A stretch of DNA of 47,058 bases from JAIEPT01 sp038217425. Its GTDB lineage: Bacteria > Planctomycetota > Planctomycetia > Gemmatales > Gemmataceae. Shown here piece by piece: positions 1 to 8,484 of the stretch (the stretch's first letter is position 1; every line of letters begins with the position of its first letter). The notes under the pieces are model-generated. The model saw only the letters and a program-made list of their open reading frames with translations, was not told the DNA's origin and made no database searches. The stretch lies in contig JBBQPM010000035.1 of NCBI GenBank assembly GCA_038217425.1, forward strand, positions 1 through 47,058, given 5' to 3'. A program made the translations under genes and the position numbers.

Positions 1-1515
1 GCCATCGAGGAACGCCGAAGCTTGGTGCAACGCGACGTGATCCGTCTGCTGCGGAAGGCCAGCAAGATCGACGCGCTCGAGGAGCGTCTGCGCGCCTGGC
101 TGCCGGGCGCGCGGCCGGACAGCCCGCTCCATGCGGAAGCGCGTCAGACGTGGATTCAAAGCGCGCTGGCGAAACTCGACGCGTACGACGGCGCTGGCGC
201 CCGCGAAGTCTGGCTGCGGCTGGAACGGCACTACCCCAACCATGCGAGCGGGCAAGCGCTGCGCAGCCGCTTTTATGCGGGGATCGCTCGAAACTACGCA
301 TTCATGGAGCCAACGCTGCGCATCGCCGCGGCCCGGCTGCCGGAGCGGGAGTTCCTACAGGATCTTTTGTACGAACGCCTAGGCCCCGAGTTGCTCAGCC
401 GGTTGCGTACCGGTATCGTGTGGGGCGAGGCGGAGGTGATGACGGCGGAGGACATTCGCCGCAACTTGGGCGGACTCGAGGAGGTGCTGGGGAAGCTTCC
501 GCCGAGCGTGGACGCGTTCGACGTACCGCTTCAGTTTCGCCGAAACCTGGTGCGGTCCTGGGACGTTCTGGACGTACCGATCATGCCGAAAACGCCAGAT
601 GCACTGGGGAGCGGGCCGTTCTTCGTCGTCGGGCCGCAGAGCGAGCAGGAGATGCAGTTGTTCGCCAATCCCTGGCGAACGCAGGCGCCGAGGTTTCGCC
701 AGGTGGTGTTTCAGCGCGGCTTCGAAATTCCCAAGCAGACCGGGGCGATGCTGCTGTGGGATCCGCCTCTCAAGGACAAGGCCGCCTTCGCGAAGCTCGG
801 CTTCAAGACCTGGCAAACCGTACGTCTGCCGCAGGTCTGGATACTGACGCTCAACCCTACCCGCCCCGGACTGGACCTGGTCGAATTTCGCCGGGCGCTG
901 GCGCACAGCTTGAAGCGCGCGGACGCTGCGGAAGCGTTCGGCGCCGCCGCGACATTGGCCTCGGGCCCGTTCCCGCACGACTCGTGGGCCGTCGGCACTC
1001 CGGCGCCGCTCGAGAATCGCGACAAGGCGAACCTCTTCGCCGGCAAGGTCAAGACGCAGCTCAAGTCGCTCGACCTACGCTTGATCCTGAAGGAACAGGA
1101 CCCGCGCTGGCGGACCGCGTGCCAGGCGCTCGCCGAGCAGATGCGGGCCTTCTGGGCCGAGCAGGGCGTCGCCGTCACGATCCGCGTTGATCTGCTCGAT
1201 GCCCCGGCGTACGAAGCCGCCAAGGCCGTCGGCGACTACGATTTGGCGCTCGGGTTCGTTCACAAGGCCGAGACCATTGTGCCGTTGGCGCCCCTGGTCA
1301 AGGGGGACGCCGTGCTCGAGGAAAAGTTCGCACGCCTCTGGCAGCATCAGAACGTCGCGGAGCTGCGCAAGGAATTCGTTCGCTTCCAGTCGGCGCTCGT
1401 GGAGGACCGCATGGCCATCATTCCGCTGTGGCAGCTCGACGTGAACGTCTCGATGCGCAACGGAACCTTGCCGAAGCTCGATCCCTTCCGACCGCTCCAG
1501 TGGCTCGCGGAATGA
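1..1515 (+). CDS. ABC-transporter-type solute-binding protein (SBP_bac_5-like), 5' end missing
   Basis: The frame is open to the left edge, so the N-terminus, including any signal peptide or lipobox, lies outside; 504 codons are visible. The C-terminal two thirds resemble the extracellular binding protein of oligopeptide-type ABC importers. The segment VEFRRALAHSLKRADAAEAF (nt about 880-940) corresponds to the conserved 'vRqAlayAiDR' helix of that family, and DYDLALGFVHKAE (nt about 1230) to its late beta-strand/hinge region. The first 100 residues are helical and repeat-like rather than the usual lobe I, so this may be a fusion specific to the lineage. No permease or ATPase gene follows; the next gene starts 79 nt downstream and is unrelated. 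If it acts in transport, the partner genes must lie upstream. Substrate cannot be read from the sequence. Confidence 0.7.
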   Translation, partial: AIEERRSLVQRDVIRLLRKASKIDALEERLRAWLPGARPDSPLHAEARQTWIQSALAKLDAYDGAGAREVWLRLERHYPNHASGQALRSRFYAGIARNYAFMEPTLRIAAARLPEREFLQDLLYERLGPELLSRLRTGIVWGEAEVMTAEDIRRNLGGLEEVLGKLPPSVDAFDVPLQFRRNLVRSWDVLDVPIMPKTPDALGSGPFFVVGPQSEQEMQLFANPWRTQAPRFRQVVFQRGFEIPKQTGAMLLWDPPLKDKAAFAKLGFKTWQTVRLPQVWILTLNPTRPGLDLVEFRRALAHSLKRADAAEAFGAAATLASGPFPHDSWAVGTPAPLENRDKANLFAGKVKTQLKSLDLRLILKEQDPRWRTACQALAEQMRAFWAEQGVAVTIRVDLLDAPAYEAAKAVGDYDLALGFVHKAETIVPLAPLVKGDAVLEEKFARLWQHQNVAELRKEFVRFQSALVEDRMAIIPLWQLDVNVSMRNGTLPKLDPFRPLQWLAE

Positions 1516-1594
1516 GCGGAAAAGCATGGCCGGCTCGCGCAATCGGCGTATAAAATTCCTGACCCGCCTACCTGCTCTCCGCCGAGAACTTATC

Positions 1595-2848
1595 ATGCCG
1601 ATCCGAACCCTGCTTTTGGGATGTCTTTTCGTCAGCGCCGTGCATGCCGAGGATTGGCCCGAATTTCGCGGGCCCGGCGCCCAGGGCGTCTCGCAAGCCA
1701 AGGGCGTGCCGATCAAGTGGAGCCCGACCGAAAACGTCGTCTGGAAGCAGGCGCTGCCGGGCTCCGGCTGGTCCTCGCCGGTGGTCATTGGCGATCGTAT
1801 TTTCCTCACCGCCGCCGTGCCCCAACCGGACGCCGACAAGATGACGCCGCTGTCGCTGCGGACGCTTGCCCTGGATGCCAAGAAGGGGACGGTGATCTGG
1901 GACGAGGAGGTCTTCAAGCAGGGCGAAGGGACGCCGAAGATTCACAAGAAAAACAGCCACGCCAGCCCGACGCCGATCTGGGAAGCAGGCAAACTCTATG
2001 TCCACTTCGGCCACGAAGGGACCGCCTGCCTCGACGCCGACACCGGTTCGATCCTGTGGAAGAACCGCGACAATCGCTACGAACCCGTGCACGGCAACGG
2101 TTCGAGCCCGGTGCTGGTGGACGACGTGCTCGTCTACACCGCCGACGGCCGGGAGAAGCCGGGCGTGGTCGCACTCGACAAGGCGACTGGCGTTCGCAAG
2201 TGGCGTTACGACCGCGTCGCCGTTCCCGGCGGGGCGCCGCAAAAATTCGCGTTCTCCACGCCGCTCGTCATTGAGGTCGCCGGCAAGAAGCAGATCGTCT
2301 CGACCGGAGCGAACGTCCTCAGTGCGCTCGATCCCAAAGACGGCAAGGAGATTTGGCGGTTCAATTTCAGCGGCTACTCCGTCGTGCCCCGTCCGGTGTT
2401 CGCGCAGGGACTCGTCATCTTCAGCACCGGCTACAACAGCCCCAGTGCGATCGCGGTGAAGGCCAACGGCAAGGGAGACGTGACCAAGACGCATCAGGCC
2501 TGGAAGATCGACAAGAACGCGCCGCACAATCCGTCGATGATCGTGGTCGGCAACGAGATGTACATGGTCGCCGACTCGGGCCTGCTCTCGTGCGTCGACG
2601 TCAAGTCGGGCGAGGTAATCTACAAGGAACGCGCGACCGGCGGCATCTCCGCGTCGATCCTGTACGCCGACGGCAAGCTCTATCTGCAGGACGAAGCGGG
2701 CAAGGGCGCCGTCGTCAAGGCGGGGCGAACCTTCGAGTTATTGGCGTCGAACGACCTCGGCGAAAAATCGCTGGCGTCGTACGGCGTGGTGGGCAGCGAT
2801 CTGCTCATCCGCACCGAGAAACACCTCTGGCGCATTGGCGCGAAGTAG
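1595..2848 (+). CDS. Exported PQQ-binding-like beta-propeller protein
   Basis: 417 aa. The ATG at 1595 is preferred over the upstream in-frame ATG at 1526 because it begins a clean signal peptide (MPIRTLLLGCLFVSAVHA, cleavage before EDW). After it comes the planctomycete signature DWPEFRGPGAQGVS and a run of WD/PQQ-type blades with the repeated pattern 'aLDaktGkviW' (for example CLDADTGSILW, ALDPKDGKEIW). The fold is an eight-bladed propeller like that of quinoprotein dehydrogenases and BamB. No dehydrogenase catalytic residues are apparent, so a role as a periplasmic scaffold or oxidoreductase-like protein is open. A 25-nt-arm hairpin lies directly behind the stop. A second paralogue is encoded at 16192-17547. 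Confidence 0.88.
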   Translation: MPIRTLLLGCLFVSAVHAEDWPEFRGPGAQGVSQAKGVPIKWSPTENVVWKQALPGSGWSSPVVIGDRIFLTAAVPQPDADKMTPLSLRTLALDAKKGTVIWDEEVFKQGEGTPKIHKKNSHASPTPIWEAGKLYVHFGHEGTACLDADTGSILWKNRDNRYEPVHGNGSSPVLVDDVLVYTADGREKPGVVALDKATGVRKWRYDRVAVPGGAPQKFAFSTPLVIEVAGKKQIVSTGANVLSALDPKDGKEIWRFNFSGYSVVPRPVFAQGLVIFSTGYNSPSAIAVKANGKGDVTKTHQAWKIDKNAPHNPSMIVVGNEMYMVADSGLLSCVDVKSGEVIYKERATGGISASILYADGKLYLQDEAGKGAVVKAGRTFELLASNDLGEKSLASYGVVGSDLLIRTEKHLWRIGAK

Positions 2849-2853
2849 GAATT

Positions 2854-2914
2854 TCCGAGCCGGAAGCGTGAGCGACGAACCTGCGAAGATCGTCGCTCAC
2901 GCTTCCGGCTCGGA
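2854..2914. repeat. Palindromic repeat family A, copy 1
   Basis: Perfect 25-nt inverted arms (2854-2878 and 2890-2914) around an 11-nt loop. Arm core GAGCCGGAAGCGTGAGCGAC. It begins five bases after the stop of the propeller gene and ends 33 nt before the next gene. The same arms recur at 6311-6378, and a decayed arm is present at 19194-19238. There is no U-run after the stem, so it is not a textbook terminator, but it could protect or end the mRNA. Confidence 0.9.
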
Positions 2915-2947
2915 TCAATCGCGAATTTACTTCTTCCGGAATGACGC

Positions 2948-5900
2948 ATGAAAAACATCTTGCTCCTCGCCGCGTGGCTCGTCGCCTCCACCGCTCACGC
3001 CCAGTGGGGCACGGCCCAGTGGGTCTGGGATTCCCCCCAGGGCAACAAGGCGCAGCAGACGAACGACCCGCGCTACCTGCGCCTTGCCTTCGATCTCGAC
3101 GCCCTGCCCACGAAGGCGGAGCTGCGCATCGCGGCCGACAACGCCTACGTCGCCTGGATCAACGGCGTCAAGGTCGGCGCCGGCAGCGAATGGCAAGCCC
3201 CGGGCGTTCACGACGTCCTCAAGCAACTCGTCGTCGGCAAAAACGTCCTCGCGATTGAAGCACGCAATCAAGGCGGCGTCGCCGGCGTCATCGCGCGTCT
3301 TGCTATCGGCGGCAAGAAGCCGATCGACGTCATCACCTCCAACGCAAATCGTATCACGCAGAACGCCCCGGCCGACTGGAACAAGCTCGCGTTCGACGAC
3401 GCCGCCTGGGCCAAGGCGTCCGAGCTCGGCCTCGGCGGCGCCACCGCGCCCTGGGGCGGCAAGGGGGCCGCCAGCACCGGCGGCAAGACCGAGTCCGTCC
3501 CCGACTTCACCTTCGCCGTCGCCGATCCCAAGATCAAGGATCGCCAGACGCCCGAAGAGCAACAGAAAAACTTCATCGTCCCCGAAGGCTTCGAGGTCGA
3601 ACTCGTCGTGGCCGATCCGCTGCTCATCAACCCCGTCGCCATCACCACCGACGACAAGGGTCGGCTCTACGTCAGCGAAAGCCATACCTACCGTTTCGGC
3701 CCCAAGGGTTCGCCGATCAAGCCGTTCACCAACCCGATCGTCCGCCTCGATAGAGGCGCCGACGGCAAGTTCACCCGCACGCTGATCGCCGAGGGCTTCG
3801 ACGATCCCGCCATGGGCCTGGCGATCAAGGGCGACAAGATCTGGGTCTCGTCGTGCCAGTTCCTCTACACGTACGACCTCAACGAGAAGGGCCCGGCGAC
3901 CAACAAGAAGACCATCGTCACCGACAAGAACAAGGCCTGGAACCCGTTCGGCCTGTTCGTGACCGAGTGGGGCCCGGACGGCCAACTCTACCTGAGCGTC
4001 GGCAACCATCAGATCGACCTGCGCGGTCCTGAAGACGTCAAGATGTCGGGCCGCGGCGGCTCGGGCATCATCGTCCGCATGAATCCCGACGGCTCCAAGA
4101 TGGAGCGTCTCGTCCACGGCCTGCGCGTGCCGTACTCGTTCGAATACGACCCGTTCGGCCAGCTCTGGGTCTTGTCCAACGGCGAAGGCAACCCGAACCG
4201 CTTCGTCCGCGTCATCGACGGCGTCGATTACCATTGCTACTCGCGCACGCAGGACGCCGCCTGGCTCAACGGCAAAAACCCACTTGCTCCGCCCTGCTTC
4301 GAGCTGCACCGCGGCGCCGACACGCAGCTCATGCGTTACTACGGCGCCGCGTATCCGAAGGCGTACGAAGGGAGCCTGCTCGTGTGCAACTGGGGCGGCC
4401 ACGGCTTCCCGGGTCTCAACCGCGGCATCTTCCGCTTCGTCCCCGACGACCGCAACAACATCGTCAAGAAGGAGCCGTTCGTCTTGTGCAAGGACCCGTA
4501 CTTTCGCCCCAGCCACATCGCGCTCGATCAGGACGGCAACTTGCTGATCGCCGACTGGTACGGCCGCGACGACGAGAGCGACATGACGGGCCGCATCTGG
4601 CGCGTGAAGTACACGGGGAAGGATCGACTGCCGGAGTTCACCCCGAAGCGAGGAATCATTACGATTCGCCAAGCAGATCCCATAACTTCGGCACGGGTTC
4701 TATGGGGCATGTTGCCCACTGGGGAGAACGCGCTCGAAAGTATCGCAGCGGGCGCCGAACATTCCGATTGGCGCGTGCGTCGTCTCGCCATGAACCTCAT
4801 GCGCCGGTACAAGATTGACGGCATGAAAGAAGTCGCGGCCAAGCTCGCCAAGGACGCTGACCCCGCAGTCCGCGTCGAAGCTGGCATCGCGCTCGCCTCG
4901 GCCGACGTTCTCTTTGACGCCCTCGTCAACGGCGCCGCGGCTGATGCTCATCTGCGCTACGAAGCCGCGTGGCATCTCGCCAAACACGGCGGGCCCGATC
5001 ACTTCAGCAAGGCCCTCGCCAGCGAAGACGCCAACATGCGGCTGGCCGGGCTCATCGCCATCGACGTCGCCTGCTTCGAAGGCTTCGACTCGAAGAAGAC
5101 CGCCCTCGCCAGCCTCGCCCAAGTCCTGGAGACTCCGGGATCGATCGATCTCGACCTCGCCCTGCAAGTCGCGCAGATGAACGGCGACGCCTCGCTCGGC
5201 GCCGCGCTGCTCAAGCTCACGCTGCGTCCCGAGACGAGCCCGGCGCACACCGCCAAGGCGATCCTCGTCATGAAGTCGAAGGTCGGCGGCGTCACGGGTG
5301 ATATCGCCAAGCTCGGCAAGAAGTTCATCGAAAGCGTCGAGATGGGCGCCGTCACGCTCAGCAAGACCGAGGACCAGGTCGTTTTCCTGGAGTTCCTCGA
5401 ATCCGACGGCCCGACCGCTTTCGCTCTCAAGCACCTGGGCCAATCGATCCGCAGCGGACAGCCGCAAGTTCGCGCCGCGGGGCTCAACGTCGCCCGTAAG
5501 TTCGGCACGAAGGCTGCGAGCCTTGCCGACGACCTTTGGCCGCTCGTTTTCGCCAATAACCTCAAGAACGACGACCGCGGCGACGTCCTCGCCGTCATCG
5601 CCAACATCGAGACCAAGCCGGCGGCGGAACAGTGGAAGAAGCTGCTCGTCGGTGAAGACTCATTCCTCTTGACCGAAGGCCTACGCTGGTGGCGGCGTTT
5701 CAAGGGGAACCCGGAGATGCACTCCTTCCTGGCCGAGAAGGTCGCCTTTTTGAACGGGAACCATCCGGATCTCGACGACGATCTCAGCAAAGTTTTGATC
5801 GACTTACAAGCAAAAAGCGGCCCGATGCCGCTCGCCCTTGACAAAGAAACCCTCGCGAAATCAACGCTGGCCGACTTCGTCAAGCTGAAGCCGGAAGACC

Positions 5901-6307
5901 GCGCCCTGCGAGCCTTGCACGGCAAGCAAGTCTTCGACCGTTCCGCGTGCGTCAAGTGTCATACCGCGGTCACGCAGAATACGCCGCTCGCGCCGTCGCT
6001 CAAGGGGATCGCCGCTCAGAAGACCGATTACCTAGTCGAGTCGATCCTGTATCCGTCGAAGATTATCAAGACCGGCTTCGAGACGGAAGTGGTTGTGAGC
6101 AAATCGGGCAAGACGTACGCGGGGCTGGTCAAGGATGAGGGGACGCACCTACGCGTGCTCAACCTCGACAAGGACGAGAAGATCGCCAAGGCTGACGTCG
6201 ACGAACGCAGCGTGCAGAAGCTGTCGATCATGCCCGAGGGGCAGGAGCTGCTTTTGAGCCGGCGCGAGCTGGTCGATCTGGTGGCGTACCTGGCAACTCT
6301 TAAGTAG
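2948..6307 (+). CDS. PVC-type membrane-bound dehydrogenase with HEAT repeats and C-terminal cytochrome c domain
   Basis: 1119 aa, exported (signal peptide MKNILLLAAWLVASTAHA). Order of parts: a carbohydrate-binding-like beta domain (about 25-160, with TKAELRIAADNAYVAWING); a six-bladed propeller typical of the PVC 'membrane-bound dehydrogenase' family (about 195-560, starting at EGFEVELVVADPLLINPVA); HEAT-like helical repeats (about 590-960); and a C-terminal haem domain with one motif CVKCH at C1001/C1004/H1005, followed by the family tail (LKGIAAQKTDYLVESILYPS and 'ELVDLVAYLATLK'). These proteins are abundant in Planctomycetes and Verrucomicrobia and are thought to act in periplasmic oxidation of carbohydrates; the substrate is unknown. 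No strong Shine-Dalgarno precedes the ATG. Family A palindromes flank the gene on both sides. Confidence 0.92.
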   Translation: MKNILLLAAWLVASTAHAQWGTAQWVWDSPQGNKAQQTNDPRYLRLAFDLDALPTKAELRIAADNAYVAWINGVKVGAGSEWQAPGVHDVLKQLVVGKNVLAIEARNQGGVAGVIARLAIGGKKPIDVITSNANRITQNAPADWNKLAFDDAAWAKASELGLGGATAPWGGKGAASTGGKTESVPDFTFAVADPKIKDRQTPEEQQKNFIVPEGFEVELVVADPLLINPVAITTDDKGRLYVSESHTYRFGPKGSPIKPFTNPIVRLDRGADGKFTRTLIAEGFDDPAMGLAIKGDKIWVSSCQFLYTYDLNEKGPATNKKTIVTDKNKAWNPFGLFVTEWGPDGQLYLSVGNHQIDLRGPEDVKMSGRGGSGIIVRMNPDGSKMERLVHGLRVPYSFEYDPFGQLWVLSNGEGNPNRFVRVIDGVDYHCYSRTQDAAWLNGKNPLAPPCFELHRGADTQLMRYYGAAYPKAYEGSLLVCNWGGHGFPGLNRGIFRFVPDDRNNIVKKEPFVLCKDPYFRPSHIALDQDGNLLIADWYGRDDESDMTGRIWRVKYTGKDRLPEFTPKRGIITIRQADPITSARVLWGMLPTGENALESIAAGAEHSDWRVRRLAMNLMRRYKIDGMKEVAAKLAKDADPAVRVEAGIALASADVLFDALVNGAAADAHLRYEAAWHLAKHGGPDHFSKALASEDANMRLAGLIAIDVACFEGFDSKKTALASLAQVLETPGSIDLDLALQVAQMNGDASLGAALLKLTLRPETSPAHTAKAILVMKSKVGGVTGDIAKLGKKFIESVEMGAVTLSKTEDQVVFLEFLESDGPTAFALKHLGQSIRSGQPQVRAAGLNVARKFGTKAASLADDLWPLVFANNLKNDDRGDVLAVIANIETKPAAEQWKKLLVGEDSFLLTEGLRWWRRFKGNPEMHSFLAEKVAFLNGNHPDLDDDLSKVLIDLQAKSGPMPLALDKETLAKSTLADFVKLKPEDRALRALHGKQVFDRSACVKCHTAVTQNTPLAPSLKGIAAQKTDYLVESILYPSKIIKTGFETEVVVSKSGKTYAGLVKDEGTHLRVLNLDKDEKIAKADVDERSVQKLSIMPEGQELLLSRRELVDLVAYLATLK

Positions 6308-6310
6308 GAT

Positions 6311-6378
6311 CTTTCCGAGCCGGAAGCGTGAGCGACGATTTCGAGCCGCATCGTCGCTCACGCTTCCGGCTCGGAAAG
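6311..6378. repeat. Palindromic repeat family A, copy 2
   Basis: Perfect 28-nt arms (6311-6338 and 6351-6378) with a 12-nt loop, starting three bases after the stop of the PVC dehydrogenase gene. The arm core is identical to copy 1 at 2854-2914. It lies between convergent genes (stop at 6307 plus, stop at 6399 minus), where a bidirectional terminator would be expected. Confidence 0.92.
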
Positions 6379-6398
6379 GCATTTCACAAGATCGTCGA

Positions 6399-7655
6399 TC
6401 ACGCCAACTCGAGGCCCTGCAGCCGGCCGCGGCCCGAGGCGAACTCGTCGACCGGCACTTCCAACCGCTGCAGCATCGAGACAAACAGCCGACAGAGCGG
6501 CGTGTTGTGCGCCTGATCGAACGCCAGGTGTTGGCCGTGCCGAAAGCCGCCGCCGGCGAGCAAGATCGGCATGTTGCGCGTGTCGTGGCTCGACGAATTC
6601 CCTAAATTCGAACCGTACAAGATCATCGTTCGGTCAAGCAAATTGTTGCCGGCCTCCTCGGTTTGTTTCACCTTGACGAGGAACTCGGTAAACGCGCGGA
6701 ACTGATCGCGCTCGATGATGCGAAGTTGGCTCACCTTCTCCGGATCCCGGCCGTGATGCGAGAGGTTGTGCCAATCCTGGGTGACGCCGTCGATGGGCGG
6801 CACGGAGTTGTGACCATTGATCTTGAGCGTGATGAGCCGGGTTGAATCGGTCTGCAGGGCGAGGTGCATGAGGTCGTACATGAGCCGGGTGCGGGCGATG
6901 ACGTCGGCATGATTGACGACGTCGGTCGGCGGGCGCATGGTGACGGTCGGCTTGGGCCGGCGCGCCCAGGCCTGGGCGCGGAGCAGGCGTTGTTCGACGT
7001 CGCGCACGGCGGCGAGGTATTCGTCGAGCCGCTGGCGATCGCGCAGGCTCATCTTGGCCTGCATCTGTCGGGACTGCGGCAAGACGCCGTCGAGGATCGA
7101 TTGGCCTTCTCGGAGGCGCTCGATCTGCAGCTCGATCTCGGCGGGGGTGCCGTTGACGAAGAGTTTGGTGAAGAGCCGGGAGGGTCGATCTTCGGCGGGG
7201 AGCATGGCGCCGCTGCGGGAGAAGGAAAGGCTGGTAGCGCTGCTGGTGGAGAGCGTGAGCGAGCCGAAGCGGGTATCGGGGGCGAGGCGTTCGAGGGCGA
7301 ACTGATCGAGCGAGATGGTGTTGCGGAAGCTGGAGCTTCCCGGGTGCGGCGCCGCGGTGAGGTACGACGCCTCGGAGGAGTGTCCGCCGTCGACTTCGGG
7401 ATGCGAGGAGCCGGAGACGAGCGTGAGATCGTTGCGGAGATCCCAGAGCGGATCGAGGTAGGGCGTGCGTTCCCAATCGCGGCCGGCGCGGGCGGGGTAG
7501 AGGTTTTCGGGGTAGATGCCGAGCGTGGTGCAGAGGGCGACCATGCGCCGCGGCCGCGGCGGAGCGGTCGCTTGCCCCATGACGTCGAGCAGCGGCAACG
7601 CGAGGGCGGCGCCAGCGGAGCGGAGGAAGGTTCGGCGATTCAGTGGGCTGAACAC
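6399..7655 (-). CDS. DUF1552 domain protein, Tat-exported
   Basis: 418 aa. The start is the GTG at 7655: it is preceded by AGGAG with a 7-nt spacer and gives the N-terminus V-FSPLNRRTFLRSAGAALAL, a twin-arginine signal. The in-frame ATGs further upstream (to 7796) have no such ribosome site. The body shows the DUF1552 features: YPENLYPARAGRDWERTPYL, the 'GGHSSEASYLTA' loop, and 'ILYGSNLGNSSSHDTRNMPILLAGGG' split around an SSHDTRN motif. It is of alkaline-phosphatase/sulfatase-like topology by family description. DUF1552 genes are normally paired with DUF1592-type cytochrome genes; here the partner is upstream at 10857-8485 with an extra gene in between. Function is unproven. Confidence 0.92.
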   Translation of the reverse strand: MFSPLNRRTFLRSAGAALALPLLDVMGQATAPPRPRRMVALCTTLGIYPENLYPARAGRDWERTPYLDPLWDLRNDLTLVSGSSHPEVDGGHSSEASYLTAAPHPGSSSFRNTISLDQFALERLAPDTRFGSLTLSTSSATSLSFSRSGAMLPAEDRPSRLFTKLFVNGTPAEIELQIERLREGQSILDGVLPQSRQMQAKMSLRDRQRLDEYLAAVRDVEQRLLRAQAWARRPKPTVTMRPPTDVVNHADVIARTRLMYDLMHLALQTDSTRLITLKINGHNSVPPIDGVTQDWHNLSHHGRDPEKVSQLRIIERDQFRAFTEFLVKVKQTEEAGNNLLDRTMILYGSNLGNSSSHDTRNMPILLAGGGFRHGQHLAFDQAHNTPLCRLFVSMLQRLEVPVDEFASGRGRLQGLELA

Positions 7656-7792
7656 GGGGCAACTCCTGGTCAAACGGGTTTGCTCTTGAACGCACCGGCT
7701 AACTTGCCGGGGCCGCTCCAAGGACTTCATGCCGCGAAACATAGCAATTCGGGACCGAACTGTTGAACGCCTGGTTCGCAGCATATTCGCAA

Positions 7793-8284
7793 TCAAGCGA
7801 CTCCTTCGCCCTCGCCTATTGCGGGACCGAGCCGAACTGCCTCATCACGGTGACAGTCTTTCCATATCCACTCGCGCCACTTGAAGTTTTTGGCAATCAA
7901 CTCCACATAGCCGTCGCGACCATCCACCACATAGTGCCAATAGTTCTCTCGAAAGAAATCTGGTAAGCTCTGCAGCCAGGCAGACTGACTCGCGACATAA
8001 AAACCGGAATCGGGACACATTCCGGTTCGCTCCCATTCCTTTCTACGCCACTCTAAGTATCCCTGCCAAGGGCCATCAAACTTTTCGGCCATCTCGTAGT
8101 CGATCGCCTCAACGCCTTCGGAGTCCGAATGTGGGCCGGTGCGAGAAAAATAGCAGAACTTGAAGGTAATTTCGATTCGGCGATCATCGGTTCCTCCCTC
8201 GTCTCGCAGCCTACCGCCACCAAACACAACCGAGCACTCTGGTTCCACGTCGGTTTCGCGATGAACCAAGGTAACTCCGCTCAT
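7793..8284 (-). CDS. Hypothetical protein, lower GC than its neighbours
   Basis: I do not recognise this family. From the ATG at 8284 it is 163 aa; an in-frame ATG at 8335 would give 180 aa, and neither has a good Shine-Dalgarno. The product is acidic to neutral, rich in aromatic residues (GFYVASQSAWLQSLPDFF, NFKWREWIWKDC), with no signal peptide or membrane span. Codon and base use (close to 50 percent GC) differ sharply from the roughly 65 percent of the flanking DUF1552 and DUF1592 genes. It sits between these two usually adjacent genes and just downstream of a palindrome at 8391-8474, which suggests a later insertion. The regular protein-like composition supports a real gene. Confidence 0.6.
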   Translation of the reverse strand: MSGVTLVHRETDVEPECSVVFGGGRLRDEGGTDDRRIEITFKFCYFSRTGPHSDSEGVEAIDYEMAEKFDGPWQGYLEWRRKEWERTGMCPDSGFYVASQSAWLQSLPDFFRENYWHYVVDGRDGYVELIAKNFKWREWIWKDCHRDEAVRLGPAIGEGEGVA

Positions 8285-8390
8285 TGAAGGCGAGATCGCC
8301 CAAGGGACTCGGCAGGGTATGAGGACGGTCTTCAAGGCGCACCCAACAGAAAACTACCCGACTACTTTGCCGCAGCAAGAAAAGATTCAA

Positions 8391-8474
8391 GCCCCGCGGG
8401 TGAGGTACTCCGAACCCCGGGGATTTACGCACGCCCGAACTATCCCCGGGGTTCGGAGTACCTCACCCCGGGGC
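8391..8474. repeat. Palindromic repeat family B
   Basis: Inverted arms of 33 nt (8391-8423) and 32 nt (8443-8474), differing by one inserted base, around a 19-nt loop. Arm core GTGAGGTACTCCGAACCCCG. It starts 11 nt beyond the stop of the DUF1592-type gene (reading on the minus strand). Only one copy is seen in this window. Confidence 0.88.
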
Positions 8475-8484
8475 TTTCGCGGTC

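Noticed and set aside
2927..4672. 581-codon open frame opposite the PVC dehydrogenase
   Set aside because: Antisense shadow of a gene with clear signal peptide, propeller and haem motif; its Asp/Val/Ala-rich translation is typical of such shadows.
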